Source of the DNA: Cryptomeria japonica
Lineage: Eukaryota > Streptophyta > Pinopsida > Cupressales > Cupressaceae
NCBI RefSeq assembly: GCF_030272615.1
Contig: NC_081415.1
Span: 232,507,303 to 232,571,302 of the forward strand
DNA: 64,000 bases
Direction of reading: 5' to 3'
The position numbers were made by a program, and so were the translations under genes. The notes under the pieces were generated by a model. That model was given only the letters and a program-made list of their open reading frames with translations. It did no database searches and was not told where the DNA came from. Below are positions 41,456-53,822 of this stretch, piece after piece; position 1 is the stretch's first letter; every line of letters starts with the position of its first letter.

Positions 41456-44400
41456 TGTGAGGCCCTAACCCAACTCATCCTAGCATTTCAGTATTTTTCA
41501 TGTTGAGACTATTATGGATGCTTTATTTTTATGCATTATGGATTTAGAACTTATATGATTTCATGATTTGGATAACATTGATATATATTGATGCTTCATT
41601 TCTCTGCATTATAGATATAGAACTCTATATGATGCTAGAATAGGATTACTTTGTGATGATGTATGTCATTATTGGAATTGCAGGACTTTACTATGATGAT
41701 AGAAATAGGATGCATGTTTATGTATGGATCAAAATTAGGAGGATTATGATAATTTCTTATGTGGATTTATTTCAATACAAGATATATTGATTTTGTTTAA
41801 TATCAATTGTATGTAGAGTGTTTGGCGTGTATTCTTATTCATGTGTTTAAATATTATATGAGGTCACTTGGAAGTACTAATGTGTAATTGAGATACGCAG
41901 GAAAATTATCCATGTGACTATGGAAATATTATGGAGAACCAAACCTAGACCTATGTACGTTCATAAATCCAGGGGTTGTCTATTTGGAGAGACAACACCC
42001 CGTATGTATCGTATTTTATTTGTAATAGTAAATGATGCATGTGTGTTAAATTTTATTTATTGATTTATTTAAATCCAACAAGAGACAATTTCCATGTGTA
42101 ATTTTGTAATGTATTTTATTGTGTCACTTGACACGTGTTGATTTATGTCTTGATTTTTGACTTGTCTCTTGGAGGGAGTTGTTCAACTATAGCTTTTTCA
42201 AACATTTGAATGTGATTCTAAAATTTCCTTGGGTAGAGAGTCTTTGGAGTGGTCAACTCAAGTTTGACCCAAAAATAAACTTTAAATGGGTTTATAAGGG
42301 GTCAAATGGAGTCCTAGGGGTAGTTTAAAGGTGTTTCCTAAAACCCATAAGGTATACCTATGAGTTAGGAGTGTTTTTAGGCATGTGTTTACTCCCATGT
42401 GACTATTTAGTCATCCCAAAAAGTGGGTTTTCTAAGATGTGCGAAAATTCAAAATTAGAAGGTTCCATCTAGGTTAGATAACCTTCCCTTTTGATGAGAG
42501 ATCCTTTTTTATCTTTTTCTTACTTTTTCCTTTTTTAGTTTTAGAAACCTGTGAGAACTCTCACTGAGGTCTTTTTAGGCAAGAATGAGAGATTTTGTGG
42601 GTAATCACCCACTCTCCATTTTTGGAGACTATGCATTTTGAAAAGTTTGGTTTTTGGATTCGAAATTTGGCTAAGTGTGGAAGGAAGATTTGTGGATTTG
42701 GGCTGCTCATCCTCAAACTATTTCTAGCATACCTTTGGGCAGATTGAAGGTTGGTTCATCTCTTGTTTTTACGTTGCATGTTTATGTTGAAAAGATTGCT
42801 TGTATGTAGAGGTTGGTTTCTTGTATTTTCCTTTGTGAAAATTATTTTGTGTTCTATCTTTTATTTCTTGTATGCATTTTTCTGTGTATTGGGAGTAACC
42901 AAGGCCTTCTACTCTTGGGAGAGTAGGATGGTCTTGCGGGTGGTAGAAGTTTGACAGCCCTCGAGTGAGAGACTCTCTTTATGAGAGCGAACTCAAGGGG
43001 TGTATTTATGACCCTTGTTGCATGGCCTGGTTTGTCCATTTGGAGGTCATAAGGGGAGAAAGTATGGCATGAATGCCTTGGGGGGCATAAGGAATGCGGG
43101 GTTTATGATTCTATGAAATAACTTTGTTTGCCATTAGGTGGCATTGTGTTCTACCATTCTTGCAGTCTCCTCAAGGTACTTGGTCCACTACCACCCATGT
43201 AAAATCATCACATGTTGTGATGAAGTGTAGCCTTGGTTGGGGAAGTGATTGTTATGTAATTTTCCCTTGCTTGTTGTGTTTGCATGTCTGTAACCTATCT
43301 AGGGCTTGGTTCTCCAAGATCGGGGGTGGCTTCTAGTAAGCCTAGGCTGGGAGGTGAGCACTCCATGGTCATAGCCTATGATTTATTTGGAGGTTGTTTG
43401 GAAGAAAAGAAAATGACAAGTAGAAGTTGTTGGATTTATTTGTTTGCAGAAAAAGATTTGGAAATGGAGTATTTTATATTTTAAGTTGCAGCAATGTGAA
43501 AGGGAAACTATATGTTGTAATTACTTTGAAAAGGAAATGTATCTATTTTATTTAAAGTCCTCATTTGCTAGAAATGAGAGATCCATTTGTAAGGTTGACT
43601 ATATTGTAATTTAAATATACTTTACGGAAATACATTATTTTTTTATTAAGTATTATTTTGTTGCAAAATGAATTATTTATGTTGAAGTTTAAGTTATGTA
43701 TTGATCTTGAAATAATGTTGATTGTATACATGGTATTTTGAAAATGAAAGTTTAAATTTGCTTGTGAATTCTAAAAATAAAAGATCAGTTTATTTCCTTA
43801 TGCATATCTCTAAGGTTAAATTTAAATAATATCACTTCTATATAGTTGTTGTTTAAATTCATTGCATTCTGTCATTTACTTATTTGCAGAAATTAAAATC
43901 TAGAGTTAAATAGTCTATTTAATTTAAATAATATCATATTTCTATAGTTGTTATTTAATTTTATTGGATTCTGTAAATCATTTATTTGCAGAAAATAAAT
44001 CTAAAGTCAAATAAGTTATCTCTAATTTATGGTATTTAAAATTTAAAAAAATATACCTGGATTTAAATCAAAATATTTTTAATCAATCTATTTAAAAAAA
44101 ATATATAACATCTAAATTTTGGCATAGTAGAGTTAGCCCTTGTTTTCAAATGAATCTAATATATATATATATATTAAACAAAACACACAATGGACGGCCC
44201 GCGGCCTCCACACACACAGTGGTCGGCCCACGGCCGCCACACACAGTGGCACCCGCGTCCGCCGCTATGTGGACACGCAGTGGGCAGCACCTGGCACCGT
44301 CGCCCTCCTCCGCCTCCATAAGCCCTCCGCCATAGCTTGCTTTCAACCTGCACAAAAGTTTAAAACCCCAACCCGGTTCGGGTTAGGGTAAGAATATAAT

Positions 44401-45196
44401 ATAAAAAAAAAACTTGGAATGGAAAAGAAATATAAAAATAAGTTTAGTAAGAATTCCTTATTTTTATAACTTATATTTTAGGGTTTGTAGATAGTCTATT
44501 TTTTTTTAGAAACAAAAGAATTATATATATATATATACACATGATGAAATATATGTTTGTAGGAACTAATTTTGGATTATTATTTTATAATGTACTTATA
44601 TTTTATATATATTTTTTTTTTAAATATGGGCATGTAAATATACGATTTGTTGTTTTAAAATTTAAATATCTCTTAGAGTTTAATCTTTTAGAAATTTTAT
44701 AACAAATTTGGTAAGTTAATTTTGGCTATGGGGGAATATTTTAGTCCACCTAGAAATAGGTTATTGAGATTAAACTTTATAGGGCAAATCTCATTATGGA
44801 GTTATTCGGCCCTTTAGACAAAACTTAGACTTATTATTATTATCATTTAAATATTTAATCGGTTTTATAAATCTCTAAGTGCTAGGACTAATTAATGTAG
44901 TTCCTAAGCAATTAAAAAGTTATTAGAGATTAATAATATCCTTGTCAATTAATTTAGAGATTTTTTGGATTTAATTTAATCTATTGATTTAAATTGATGA
45001 GGTAATAAATAATTATTTTAGTATTCCGCATTTAATTTAAATATTGTTTTGCTTACTCAAGTTAGCGGTTAGAGTTAACCCAAACATAGTTAAGACAAAT
45101 TTGTTAGTGTGTTTCGTATTAACAAATTTAATGTTATTAGGTTGTTATATTTAAAAAAAAATTATCCCGTTCGTTCCCAAAAGGCTGGGCATGACA
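41456..45196 (+). repeat. Gypsy-D 5' LTR (3741 bp)
   Basis: Starts TGTGAGGCCCTAACCC and ends GGGCATGACA, three bases before the primer site. It agrees with the 3' LTR over its length but has a 412-base block (about 44459-44870) that the 3' LTR lacks. A GC-rich island at 44188-44330 carries degraded copies of the CCACTGTGTGG-type repeat. AT-rich elsewhere. Confidence 0.95.
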
Positions 45197-45199
45197 TTT

Positions 45200-45211
45200 T
45201 GGTATCAGAGC
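45200..45211 (+). other. Gypsy-D primer-binding site
   Basis: TGGTATCAGAGC, perfect initiator-Met site, three bases after the 5' LTR. Confidence 0.95.
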
Positions 45212-45371
45212 AAGGTTTCCAACACTAGGAACCTTTCTCCATTATGTTTCGCTTTAATTATTTAATTAATTACATTAAATTAATTTTCTATGATATTTAA
45301 TTTTAATTAATTAAATATTTCTAGGAAAAATTATTTATTTATTTTATTTTATTTTTATTTTTCTCTTTAGG

Positions 45372-46310
45372 ATGCTTCCGACTACGCGACAAGCTCGCAA
45401 GCATGGAAGGGGACCCAGGCGTGTACGCATAGCACGTGAAGAGGTTGGGAGGGAGGAATCAGTTCCGGAAGGGAATCCAGAGGCTCCTCCCGAACAGTCG
45501 GTTGACCCAAAATGAGACATCTTAGAGGCACTCCAGAATCTGATAGGGATAGTCTAGGAAAGGCTTCCAACAGAGGATCATCATGTTGAAAATCAGAACT
45601 CAAGGAGCCATAGGTCGGTAGATAGGGAACGGAGTAGGATTCCACCTCCTAATCCCATAGAGAGTCAAGCTGGGCATGAGCCCGAGTCCGTTCACCTACC
45701 AGGACCACCTCCTAGAGTAGAGCCAGTGTATTATGAGAGATCACATCGAGATCCAGGGGATCTAATCAGAGAGTTTATGCATCTCCAGCCACCATCTTTT
45801 GGGGGATCTACCAACGGGGTAGAAGCTGAGGCTTGGCTTTTGAGCCTAGATAGGTGATTTGCATTGCGCTCTTACGAGAGCAATCTAAAGGCACGTGTAG
45901 CTATCCACCTATTGAGAGGGATGACCTCCACATGGTGGAGACAGGAGGAATACAAGTGTGGTTTAGTGGCAGATACCCTCACATGGGAGATTTTTACAAA
46001 GAGGTTCAAGGAGAGGTACTTGTCAGAGCATTACAGACAGCGTAGGATAGATGAGTTCCATGACCTCCAGCAGAAGGGTCTCTCAGTGACCCAATACGAG
46101 AGCAAGTTCTTCAAGCTCTTGCCATACGTGGACTACCTGAAAGACAAGAATCTTCTCATTAACCATTTCATCAGAGGGCTAAATGCCGACATAGCAGGAC
46201 CAATGAGGATGTCTGCTCCAGGGAGCCTTCGGGTTGTCATGGAGAAGGCTTTGATAGCATTGGAGATTCAGGTCAGGCCACAAGATTCAAGGGATTGGTT
46301 CTAGAACCGA
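45372..46310 (+). pseudogene. Gypsy-D gag capsid region (broken)
   Basis: The start at 45372 opens MLPTTRQARKHGRGPRRVRI. Stops at TGA and TAG interrupt a proline-rich leader. The capsid domain follows: PPSFGGSTNGVEAEAWL, RVAIHLLRGMTSTWWRQEEY, WEIFTKRFKERYLSEHYRQR, DEFHDLQQKGLSVTQYESKF, and NHFIRGLNADIAGPMRM. This is the Retrotrans_gag family. Open from 45864 to 46304 without a stop. Gag builds the particle and binds the genomic RNA. Confidence 0.92.
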
Positions 46311-47300
46311 AACCCTATACCCCAGACTTACGGATTTCAGAAACCCCATTAGAAGGGTAATAACAAAAACACACCAGGGTTCTCCAGACCCCCTCCTCCG
46401 CAACAGTCATAGTAGAACCAGAGGCAGAGGCCTCCGTAGAGTCAGCAGGGCGCAAAGCCCAAGCAGTGGCAGTCTCAGGGTCAGAGGCGTGATCAGCGAT
46501 CTCAGGTTCCTTACACACCTCCAGTGAGGACTCAATAGTCCTCCAGGGGTGGGTGCAATGGTTCTAGCAGGCCAGGGGGACAGTCTTTTTTCTAGGCCTC
46601 AAGGCGTCCAGTTCTAGACACGCGGTGCTTGCTTCACATGTGGAGCCATGGGACACATGGCGAGAGAGTGTCCTCAAGGTCAAATGGTAGGGAATCAGAG
46701 GATGGCAGCATCAGAGCCTACAGTTGGAGATATGCGCAGGTCCCATAGGGTCTTCGTAGCGGTCGACAACCGCTAGGCAGAGCACCAGGCCACTGTCATT
46801 GAGGCTGCAGGTATGATCAGAGGTAGCAGTGTATCTATATTATTTGATTCAGGAGCTACTGACTCCTTTATATCTCCATTGGTTGTGGAGCGTTGCGGGC
46901 TAGTGGCAACTAGACAAGGTGTTAGTTGGGAAGTGGAGTTAGCTTCAGGGGCTAGAGTGTCAGTGGAATCAAAGGTTAGGGCATGTTAGCTTCAGATTTG
47001 CAATACCACCACCTTAGTAGACCTTAGAGTTATACCACTTGGATCATATGGCATCATACTTGGCATGGATTGGCTTTATGCCCACAGAGCCAAGATGGAT
47101 TACCGCCTGAAAGAAATTGAGTGTGAGGATGATCAGGGTTCACCCATAATAAACATTGGGATTCAGAGACCTGTGTCTCTTCGTATGATTTCCGCAATGC
47201 AGCTTAAGCAGAGCATGTGAAAGGGATGTCAGTTATTTGCCATCACCATCAGTGATACAGGGGAAGAGGATGAAAAGGAAACATCGATAGACAACCATCC
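46311..47300 (+). pseudogene. Gypsy-D zinc knuckle and protease (broken)
   Basis: After a glutamine-rich linker with many TAG stops, CFTCGAMGHMARECPQGQM at about 46627-46683 is an intact CX2CX4HX4C zinc knuckle. The retropepsin domain reads SILFDSGATDSFISPLVVER with an intact D-S-G, followed by CNTTTLVDLRVIPLGSYGII and LGMDWLYAHRAKMDY. One frameshift near 46600 precedes the zinc knuckle. The protease would cut the polyprotein. Confidence 0.88.
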
Positions 47301-48200
47301 TATCCTTAAGGGATATTCACACGGGTTTCCTTCAGAGCTACCTGGAATGCCACCCCATAGAGAGATTGACTTTCATATAGACCTTGTACCAAGAGCTGAG
47401 CCAGTTTCAAGAGCACCTTATAGGATGACCACAAATGAGCTTAATGAGCTCAAGATGCAGTTTAAGGAACTCCTAGAGAAGGGTCACATTCATCCTAGCG
47501 TATCCCCTTGGGGTGCACCAGTCATCTTCGTGAAGAAGAAGGATGGATCTCTTTGGTTATGCATGGATTATCGACAGTTGAACAAAGTAACCATCAAGAA
47601 CCGATATCCCTTGCCCAGGATTGATGATTTATTCAACCAACTTTAGGGTGCCAAAGTATTTTCCAAAATTGATCTGAAGTCAGTATACCATCAGTTGAGA
47701 ATAGTGGAAAGTGATATCCACAAGACCGCATTTCGCACTAGATATGGCCACTATGAGTTCATCGTGGTTCCATTCGGTCTTACAAATTCTCCAGCTATTT
47801 TCATGAGCCTTGTGAATGGGGTATTCCGCACATTTCTTGACCGTTTTGTGATTGTGTTCGTTGATGACATATTGATATATTCTCATAATGAGGAGGAGCA
47901 TTAGGAGCACCTGAGACAGGTTTTGCCGTGTTTGAGGGACAATCAGTTGTTTGGTAGTTTGTCAAAGTGTGTTTTCTTTTGTTCAGAGGTCAAGTACCTT
48001 GGGCACGTTATTTCTGATGATGGGATCTCAATTGACCCATCAAAGATCAGAGCTATTATGGATTGGCCAGCGCCAACCAGTGTGATAGAGGTCAGGAGCT
48101 TCATGGGCTTAGCTGGTTATTACCGATGCTTTGTTGAGGGATTCTCTAGAGTCACACATCCTATTACTTCTCTTCAGCGTAAAGGGAAGAAATTTGAGTG
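47301..48200 (+). pseudogene. Gypsy-D reverse transcriptase (broken by point stops)
   Basis: One frame with stops only at 47644 (TAG) and 47902 (TAG). Landmarks: [76 protein letters not shown] (motif A), [34 protein letters not shown] (catalytic DD) and [20 protein letters not shown]. All catalytic residues are kept. Confidence 0.95.
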
Positions 48201-48690
48201 AATAGAGAAGTGCAAGAGGGCCTTTTAGGAACTCAAAAAGGCACTTACTAGTGCACCTATCCTTGTAGTACCAAATCCCTCAGCTGACTTCATGGTTTGC
48301 ACAGATGCTTCCCTAGAGGGTTTAGGAGCAATCCTTATGCAGGATGGTAGGGCTATAGCTTTTGAGTCTAGGAAACTTAAGATTCATGAGCTTAACTACC
48401 CTACTCATGACCTTGAGCTTGCAGCAGTAGTGCATGCACTTGTGAGGTGGAGACACTTCCTTTTGGGTCATCGTTTTGAGCTTCATTTAGACCATCAGAG
48501 CCTTCAATACATATTCACTCAGCCGAACCTTAATGCACGTCAGAGGAGATGGATGGAGTTCTTGTGCGAATATGATTTTGATGTTCACTACATCAAAAGG
48601 AAAGAAAATGTAGTTGCAGATGCCTTGAGTAGGAGATGTCATGAGGTATACACCATATCTATGGGCATGGATTTGAGAGATTAGTTATTG
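48201..48690 (+). pseudogene. Gypsy-D RNase H (broken by point stops)
   Basis: Open from 48292 to 48684: [80 protein letters not shown] and VVADALSRR. The usual gypsy RNase H with D-E-D residues visible. Two stops lie just upstream (TGA at 48199, TAG near 48226). Confidence 0.93.
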
Positions 48691-49660
48691 CAGCAGTTGC
48701 CAGAGGATGGATGGTATTTAGAGGTTTGTCAGGTGATATGATCTCAAGATACTCTAGAAGGGAAATATGTGGATTATTCCTTGGAGTCCAATGGACTATT
48801 ACGCCATAGAGGGTGCATCTATGTACTTTCTTCTGGGGGATTGCGTGAGTTCATTGTCATGGAGGCTCATAGAGCTCCTTATGCAACACATCCTAGAGTT
48901 AAGAAGATGCATGCTGACTTGAGATAGTTATATCATTGGCTAGGAATGCGACAACTCATTTCTGAGTTAGTAGCCCAATGCCTTGAGTGTCCAAGAGTCA
49001 AGGCGGAGCACCACCATCCAGGTGGGTTGCTCCAGTCGCATGCTATACCAAAGTGGACGTGGGATACTATATCCATAGATTTCATCATTGGTCTCCCTAT
49101 GTCATCTTGTCACCATGATGCCATCTTGGTGACAGTTGACAAGTTGACCAAAGTGGCCCACTTTTCACCAGTTCAGACTACCTTCACAGCACCACCAGTA
49201 GCATAAGTGTTCTTGCGAGACATTGTCAGACTTCATGGTGTTTCACGCAAGATTATTTTTGATGGGGATTCCCTCTTCACTTCTTCCTTTTGGAAGGCAT
49301 TACAGGCAGCTATGGGCACTAAGCTCAAGTTCAGTACAGCTTATCATCCGAAAATGGATGGTCAGATAGAGAGGGTTAACCAGGTGTTAGAGGATATGCT
49401 TCGCATGTACGTCATGGATCATCAGACCAGATGGGAAGAGTACCTTCACTTAGTGGAGTTTGCCTATAACAATGGGCATCACACTTCGTTGGGGATGCCA
49501 CCCTATCAGGCATTATACGACAGGTCTTGTAGGACACCGTTGAGCTGGGACCGTATAGAGGACAAAGTTGCTATTGGTCCTGAGATAGTTCAAGATATGG
49601 AGCAGCAGGTGGATTTTATTAGGCAACGTCTTAGAGAGGCATAGGATAGACAGAAGAAGT
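48691..49660 (+). pseudogene. Gypsy-D integrase (broken by point stops)
   Basis: Zinc region: HRAPYATHPRVKKMHADLR and LVAQCLECPRVKAEH. Core: WDTISIDFIIGLPMS (first Asp), VTVDKLTKVAHFSPV, FDGDSLFTSSFWKALQAAMG (second Asp), STAYHPKMDGQIERVNQVLE (Glu) and WEEYLHLVEFAYNNGHHTSL. Stops at TAG, TGA, TAG, TAA and TAG sit where Q or R is expected. The DDE triad is intact. Confidence 0.93.
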
Positions 49661-50139
49661 ATGGAGATGCGAAGAGGATAGATCGTAGCTACTTGGTTGG
49701 AGATAGAGTCTTTTTGAGAGTGTGATAGCATAAGAGTCCAATCCATTATGGAAAGGGTTCTAAGCTCGCACCTCGCTTTGTAGGACCATTTGAGATCCTT
49801 GAGAGGATAGGACCAATTGCCTACCGTTTAGCATTGCCACCTAGCCTATCACGCATCCACGATGTATTTCATGTATCAGTTTTGAGGAAGTGTATCTATG
49901 ATGAGTCTCATATTTTAGATTGGGATGCCTTACAGGTAGAATCGAACGGGCAGCTAGCTTTGGAGCCCATTCGCATTTTGGGATGCCGGACGCTGGCCCT
50001 TCGAGGTTGAGAGCTGGACCAGGTTAGGGTCCAGTGGGATAGCTATGATGAGGTTACGGCTTCATGGGAGGACGCAGCATGTATGAGATCACAGTACCCC
50101 CATCTTTTTGATGAACTCCAAGAGGAAGTTCATGCCTAG
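49661..50139 (+). pseudogene. Gypsy-D integrase C-terminus with chromodomain-like end
   Basis: Reads [48 protein letters not shown] and finally QVRVQWDSYDEVTASWEDAA then SQYPHLFDEL, the chromodomain-like tail of Tekay-type elements. It ends with TAG at 50137-50139, just before the purine tract. Confidence 0.88.
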
Positions 50140-50149
50140 AGGGGGAGGG
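50138..50149 (+). other. Gypsy-D polypurine tract
   Basis: AGAGGGGGAGGG directly before the 3' LTR start at 50150. Confidence 0.9.
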
Positions 50150-53100
50150 TGTGAGGCCCTACCCTGACTCATCCTAGCATTTCAGTATTTTTCATGTTGA
50201 GACTATTATGGATGCTTTATTTTTATGCATTATGGATTTGGAACTTATATGATTTCATGATTTGGATAACATTGATATAGAACTCTATATGATGCTAGAA
50301 TAGGATTACTTTGTGATGATGTATGTCATTATTGGAATTGCAAGAATTTACTATGATGATAGAAATAGGATGCATGTTTATATATGGATCAAAATTAGGA
50401 GGATTATGATAATTGCTTATGTGGATTTATTTCGATACAAGATATATTGATTTTGTTTAATATCAATTGTATGCAAAGTGTTTGACATGTATTCTTATTC
50501 ATGTGTTTAAATATTATATGAGGTTACTTGGAAGTACTAATGTGTAATTGAGATGCGCAGGAAAATTATCTATGTGACCATGGAAATATTATGGAGAGCC
50601 AAACCTAGACCTATGTACGTTCGTAAAGCCAGGGGTTGTCTATTTGGAGAGACAACACCTTGTATGTATTGTATTTTATTTGTAATAGTAAATGATGCAT
50701 GTGTGTTAAATTTTATTTATTGATTTATTTAAATCCAACAAGAGACAATTTCCATGTGTAATTTTGTAATGTATTTTATTGTGTCACTTGACACATGTGT
50801 TGATTTATGTCTTGATTTTTGACTTGTCCCTTGGAGGGAGTTGTTCAACTATAGCTTTTTCAAACATTTGAATGTGATTCTAAAATTTCCTTGGGTAGAG
50901 AGTCTTTGGAGTGGTCAACTCAAGTTTGACCAAAAATAAACTTCATATGGGTTTATAAGGGGTCAAATGGACTCCTAGGGGTAGTTTAAAGGTGTTTCCT
51001 AAAGCCCATAAGGTATACCTATGAGTTAGGAGTGTTTTTAGGCATGTGTCTACTCCCATGTGACTGTTTAAGCATCCCAAAAAGTGGGTTTTCTAAGATG
51101 TGCGAAAATTCAAAATTAGAAGGTGCCATCTAGGTTAGATAACCTTCCCTTTTGATGACAGATCATTTTTTATCTTTTTCTTACTTTTTCCTTTTTCAGT
51201 TTTAGAAACCTATGAGAACTCTCACTGAGGTCTTTTTAGGCAAGAATGAGAGATTTTGTGGGTAATCACCCACTCTCCATTTTTGGAGACTATGCATTTT
51301 GGAAAGTTTGGTTTTTAGATTCGAAATTTGGCTAAGTGTGGAAGGAAGATTTGTGGATTTGGGCTGCTCATCCTCAAACTATTTCTAGCATACCTTTGGG
51401 CAGATTGAAGGTTGGTTCATCTCTTGTTTTTACGTTGCATGTTTATGTTGAAAAGATTGCTTGTATGTAGAGGTTGGTTTCTTGTATTTTCCTTTGTGAA
51501 AATTATTTTGTGTTCTATCTTTTATTTCTTGTATGCATTTTTTTGTGTATTGGGAGTAACCAAGGCCTTCTACTCTTGGGAGAGTAGGATGGTCTTGTGG
51601 GTGGTAGAAGTTTGACAGCCCTCGAGTGAGAGACTCTCTTTATGAGAGCGAACTCAAGGGGTGTATTTGTGACCCTTGCTGCATGGCCTGGTTTGTGCAT
51701 TTGGGGGTCATAAGGGGAGAAAGTATGGCATGAATGCCTTGGGGGGCATAAGAAATGTGGAGTTTATGATTTTATGAAATAACTTTGTTTCCCATGAAGT
51801 GGCATTGTGTTCTACCATTCTTGTAGTCTCCTCAGGGTACTTGGTCCACTACCACCCATGTCAAATCATCACATGTTGTGATGAAGTGTAGCCTTGGTTG
51901 GGGAAGTGATTGTTATGTGATTTTCCCTTGCTTGTTGTGTTTGCATGTCTGTAACCTGTCTAGGGCTTGGTTCTCCAAGCTCGGGGGTGGCTTCTACTAA
52001 ACATAGGCTGGGAGGTGAGCACTCCATGGTCATAGCCTATGATTTATTTGGAGGTTGTTTGGAAGAAAAGAAAAGGACAAGTAGAAGTTGCTGGATTTAT
52101 GTGTTTGCAAAAAAAGATTTGGAAATGGAGTATTTTATATTTTAAGTTGCAGCAATGTGAAAGGGAAACTATATGTTGTAATTACTTTGAAAAGGAAATG
52201 TATCTATTTTATTTAAAGTCCTCATTTGCTAGAAATGAGAGATCCATTTGTAAGGTTGACTATAATATAATTTAAATATACTTTACGGAAATACATTATT
52301 TTTTTATTAAGTATTATTTTGTTGCAAAATGAATTATTTATGTTGAAGTTAAAGTTATGTATTGATCTTCAAATAATGTTGATTGTATACATGGTATTTT
52401 GAAAATGAAAGTTTAAATTTGCATGTGACTTCTAAAAATAAAAGATCAATTTATTTCCTTATGCATATCTCTAAGGTTAAATTTAAATAATATCACTTCT
52501 ATATAGTTGTTGTTTAAATTTATTGCATTCTGTCATTTACTTATTTGCAGAAATTAAAATCTAGAGTTAAATAGTCTATTTAATTTAAATAATATCATAT
52601 TTCTATAGTTGTTGTTTAATTTTATTGGATTCTGTAAATCATTTATTTGCAGAAAATAAATCTAAAGTCAAATAGGTTATCTCTGATTTATGGTATTTAA
52701 AATTAAAAAAAATATACCTAGATTTAAATCAGAATATTTTTAATCAATCTGTTTAAAAAAAAAATTCAAAAAAAAAAAAAAAAACATCTACATTTTGGCA
52801 TAGTAGAGTTAGCCCTTGTTTTCAAATGCATCTAATATATATATATTAAACCAAAAAATATATAACTTTGGGGGGGAAAGCTGAGGGGTCGAACCACTGT
52901 GTGGACACACAGTGGTGCCCACCTCTACCACTGTGTGGACACACAGTGGCGCCCGTGTTCGCCACTGTGTGGACACACAGTGGGCGGCACTCGACACCGC
53001 TGCCCTCCTCCGCCTCCATAAGCCCTCCGCCATAGCTCGCTTTCAACCTGCACAAAAGTTTAAAACCCTAACCTGGTTTGGGTTAGGGTAAGAATATAAT

Positions 53101-53478
53101 ATTAAAAAAAAACTTGGAATGGAAAAGAAATATAAAAATAAGTTTAGTAAGAATTCCTTAGTGCTAGGACTAATTAATGTAGTTCCTAAGCAATTAAAAA
53201 GTTATTAGAGATTAATAATATCCTTGTCAATTAATTTAGAGATTTTTTGGATTTAATTTAATCTATTGATTTAAATTGACGAGGTAATAAATAATTATTT
53301 TAGTATTCCGCATTTAATTTAAATATTGTTTTTCTTACTCGAGTTAGTTGTTAGAGTTAACCCAAACATAGCTAAGACAAATTTGTTAGTGCATTTCGTA
53401 TTAACAAATTTAATGTTATTAAGTTGTTATATTTATAAAAAAATTATCCCGTTCGTGCCCAAAAGTTTGGGCATGATA
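50150..53478 (+). repeat. Gypsy-D 3' LTR (3329 bp)
   Basis: Starts TGTGAGGCCCTACCC and ends GGGCATGATA (last bases changed from GACA). It lacks a 412-base block present in the 5' LTR and also a short stretch near 50275. It holds the 34-bp palindromic tandem repeat at 52894-52983 and an A16 run near 52770. Confidence 0.95.
52894..52983. repeat. 34-bp tandem repeat with palindromic core
   Basis: Two full 34-bp units (52894-52927, 52928-52961) and a third core (52962-52983). Each core is CCACTGTGTG-GA-CACACAGTGG, a perfect palindrome of ten-base arms with a two-base centre. The matching place in the 5' LTR (44188-44290) has only degraded versions. Confidence 0.95.
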
Positions 53479-53822
53479 GGAGCTTTCACCTTTCTCTTAT
53501 CTGAGACCTTGAGTGTCATTTGGATTCTTCTGAGTGGCTAGCATCTCATCAAGCTTGGCTTAGCTGATTCAAAACTTCTCTTTGTATTCATTTGCAGCTT
53601 CAAGATCAACCTTAAGAACTAGGATCTTCTTTTGAAGATCTTCCTCATTATCTTTACCATCTTGTAGATCACTTATCAATTGTCCATTCTCATTCTCAAG
53701 TCTACAACATTCTTCATATTTGTCTTTCAGTGACTGAGCAAACTTTTCTTCATTCTTCTTCCATTTTTCAATTTCTCTTTTTTCAATCTCATCACAATAG
53801 CTTTCATTTCATTCTTATAGAC
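53479..53822 (-). pseudogene. Element C ORF1 (gag-like), middle coiled-coil part
   Basis: The frame on the minus strand contains EEKFAQSLKDKYEECCRLEN, ENGQLISDLQDGKDNEEDLQ, KKILVLKVDLEAANEYKEKF and QAKLDEMLATQKNPNDTQGL. The last phrase is the same type as KMLSKQKQSKDTRGL in Copia-B gag and similar phrases in other plant copia gags. It continues across Gypsy-D into KGESSKSS at 41455. Two stops and one shift. Confidence 0.75.

Larger units (their letters stand above)
41456..53478 (+). mobile_element. Gypsy-D, full-length gypsy element with very long LTRs
   Basis: LTRs of 3741 and 3329 bp at 41456-45196 and 50150-53478 enclose 4953 bp. Order on the plus strand: gag, zinc knuckle, protease, RT, RNase H, integrase, chromodomain-like end. 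A perfect primer site and a purine tract are present. The five-base flanks are GGAGT and GGAGC, a target duplication with one change. It splits ORF1 of Element C. The domain make-up and large LTRs point to the Tekay/Del branch of chromoviruses. About 25 in-frame stops, mostly TAG, inactivate it. Confidence 0.95.

Noticed and set aside
52894-52983. CRISPR-like spaced palindromic repeats
   Set aside because: Direct 34-bp tandem repeat inside a plant LTR; spacers are short, similar to each other and there are no cas genes.
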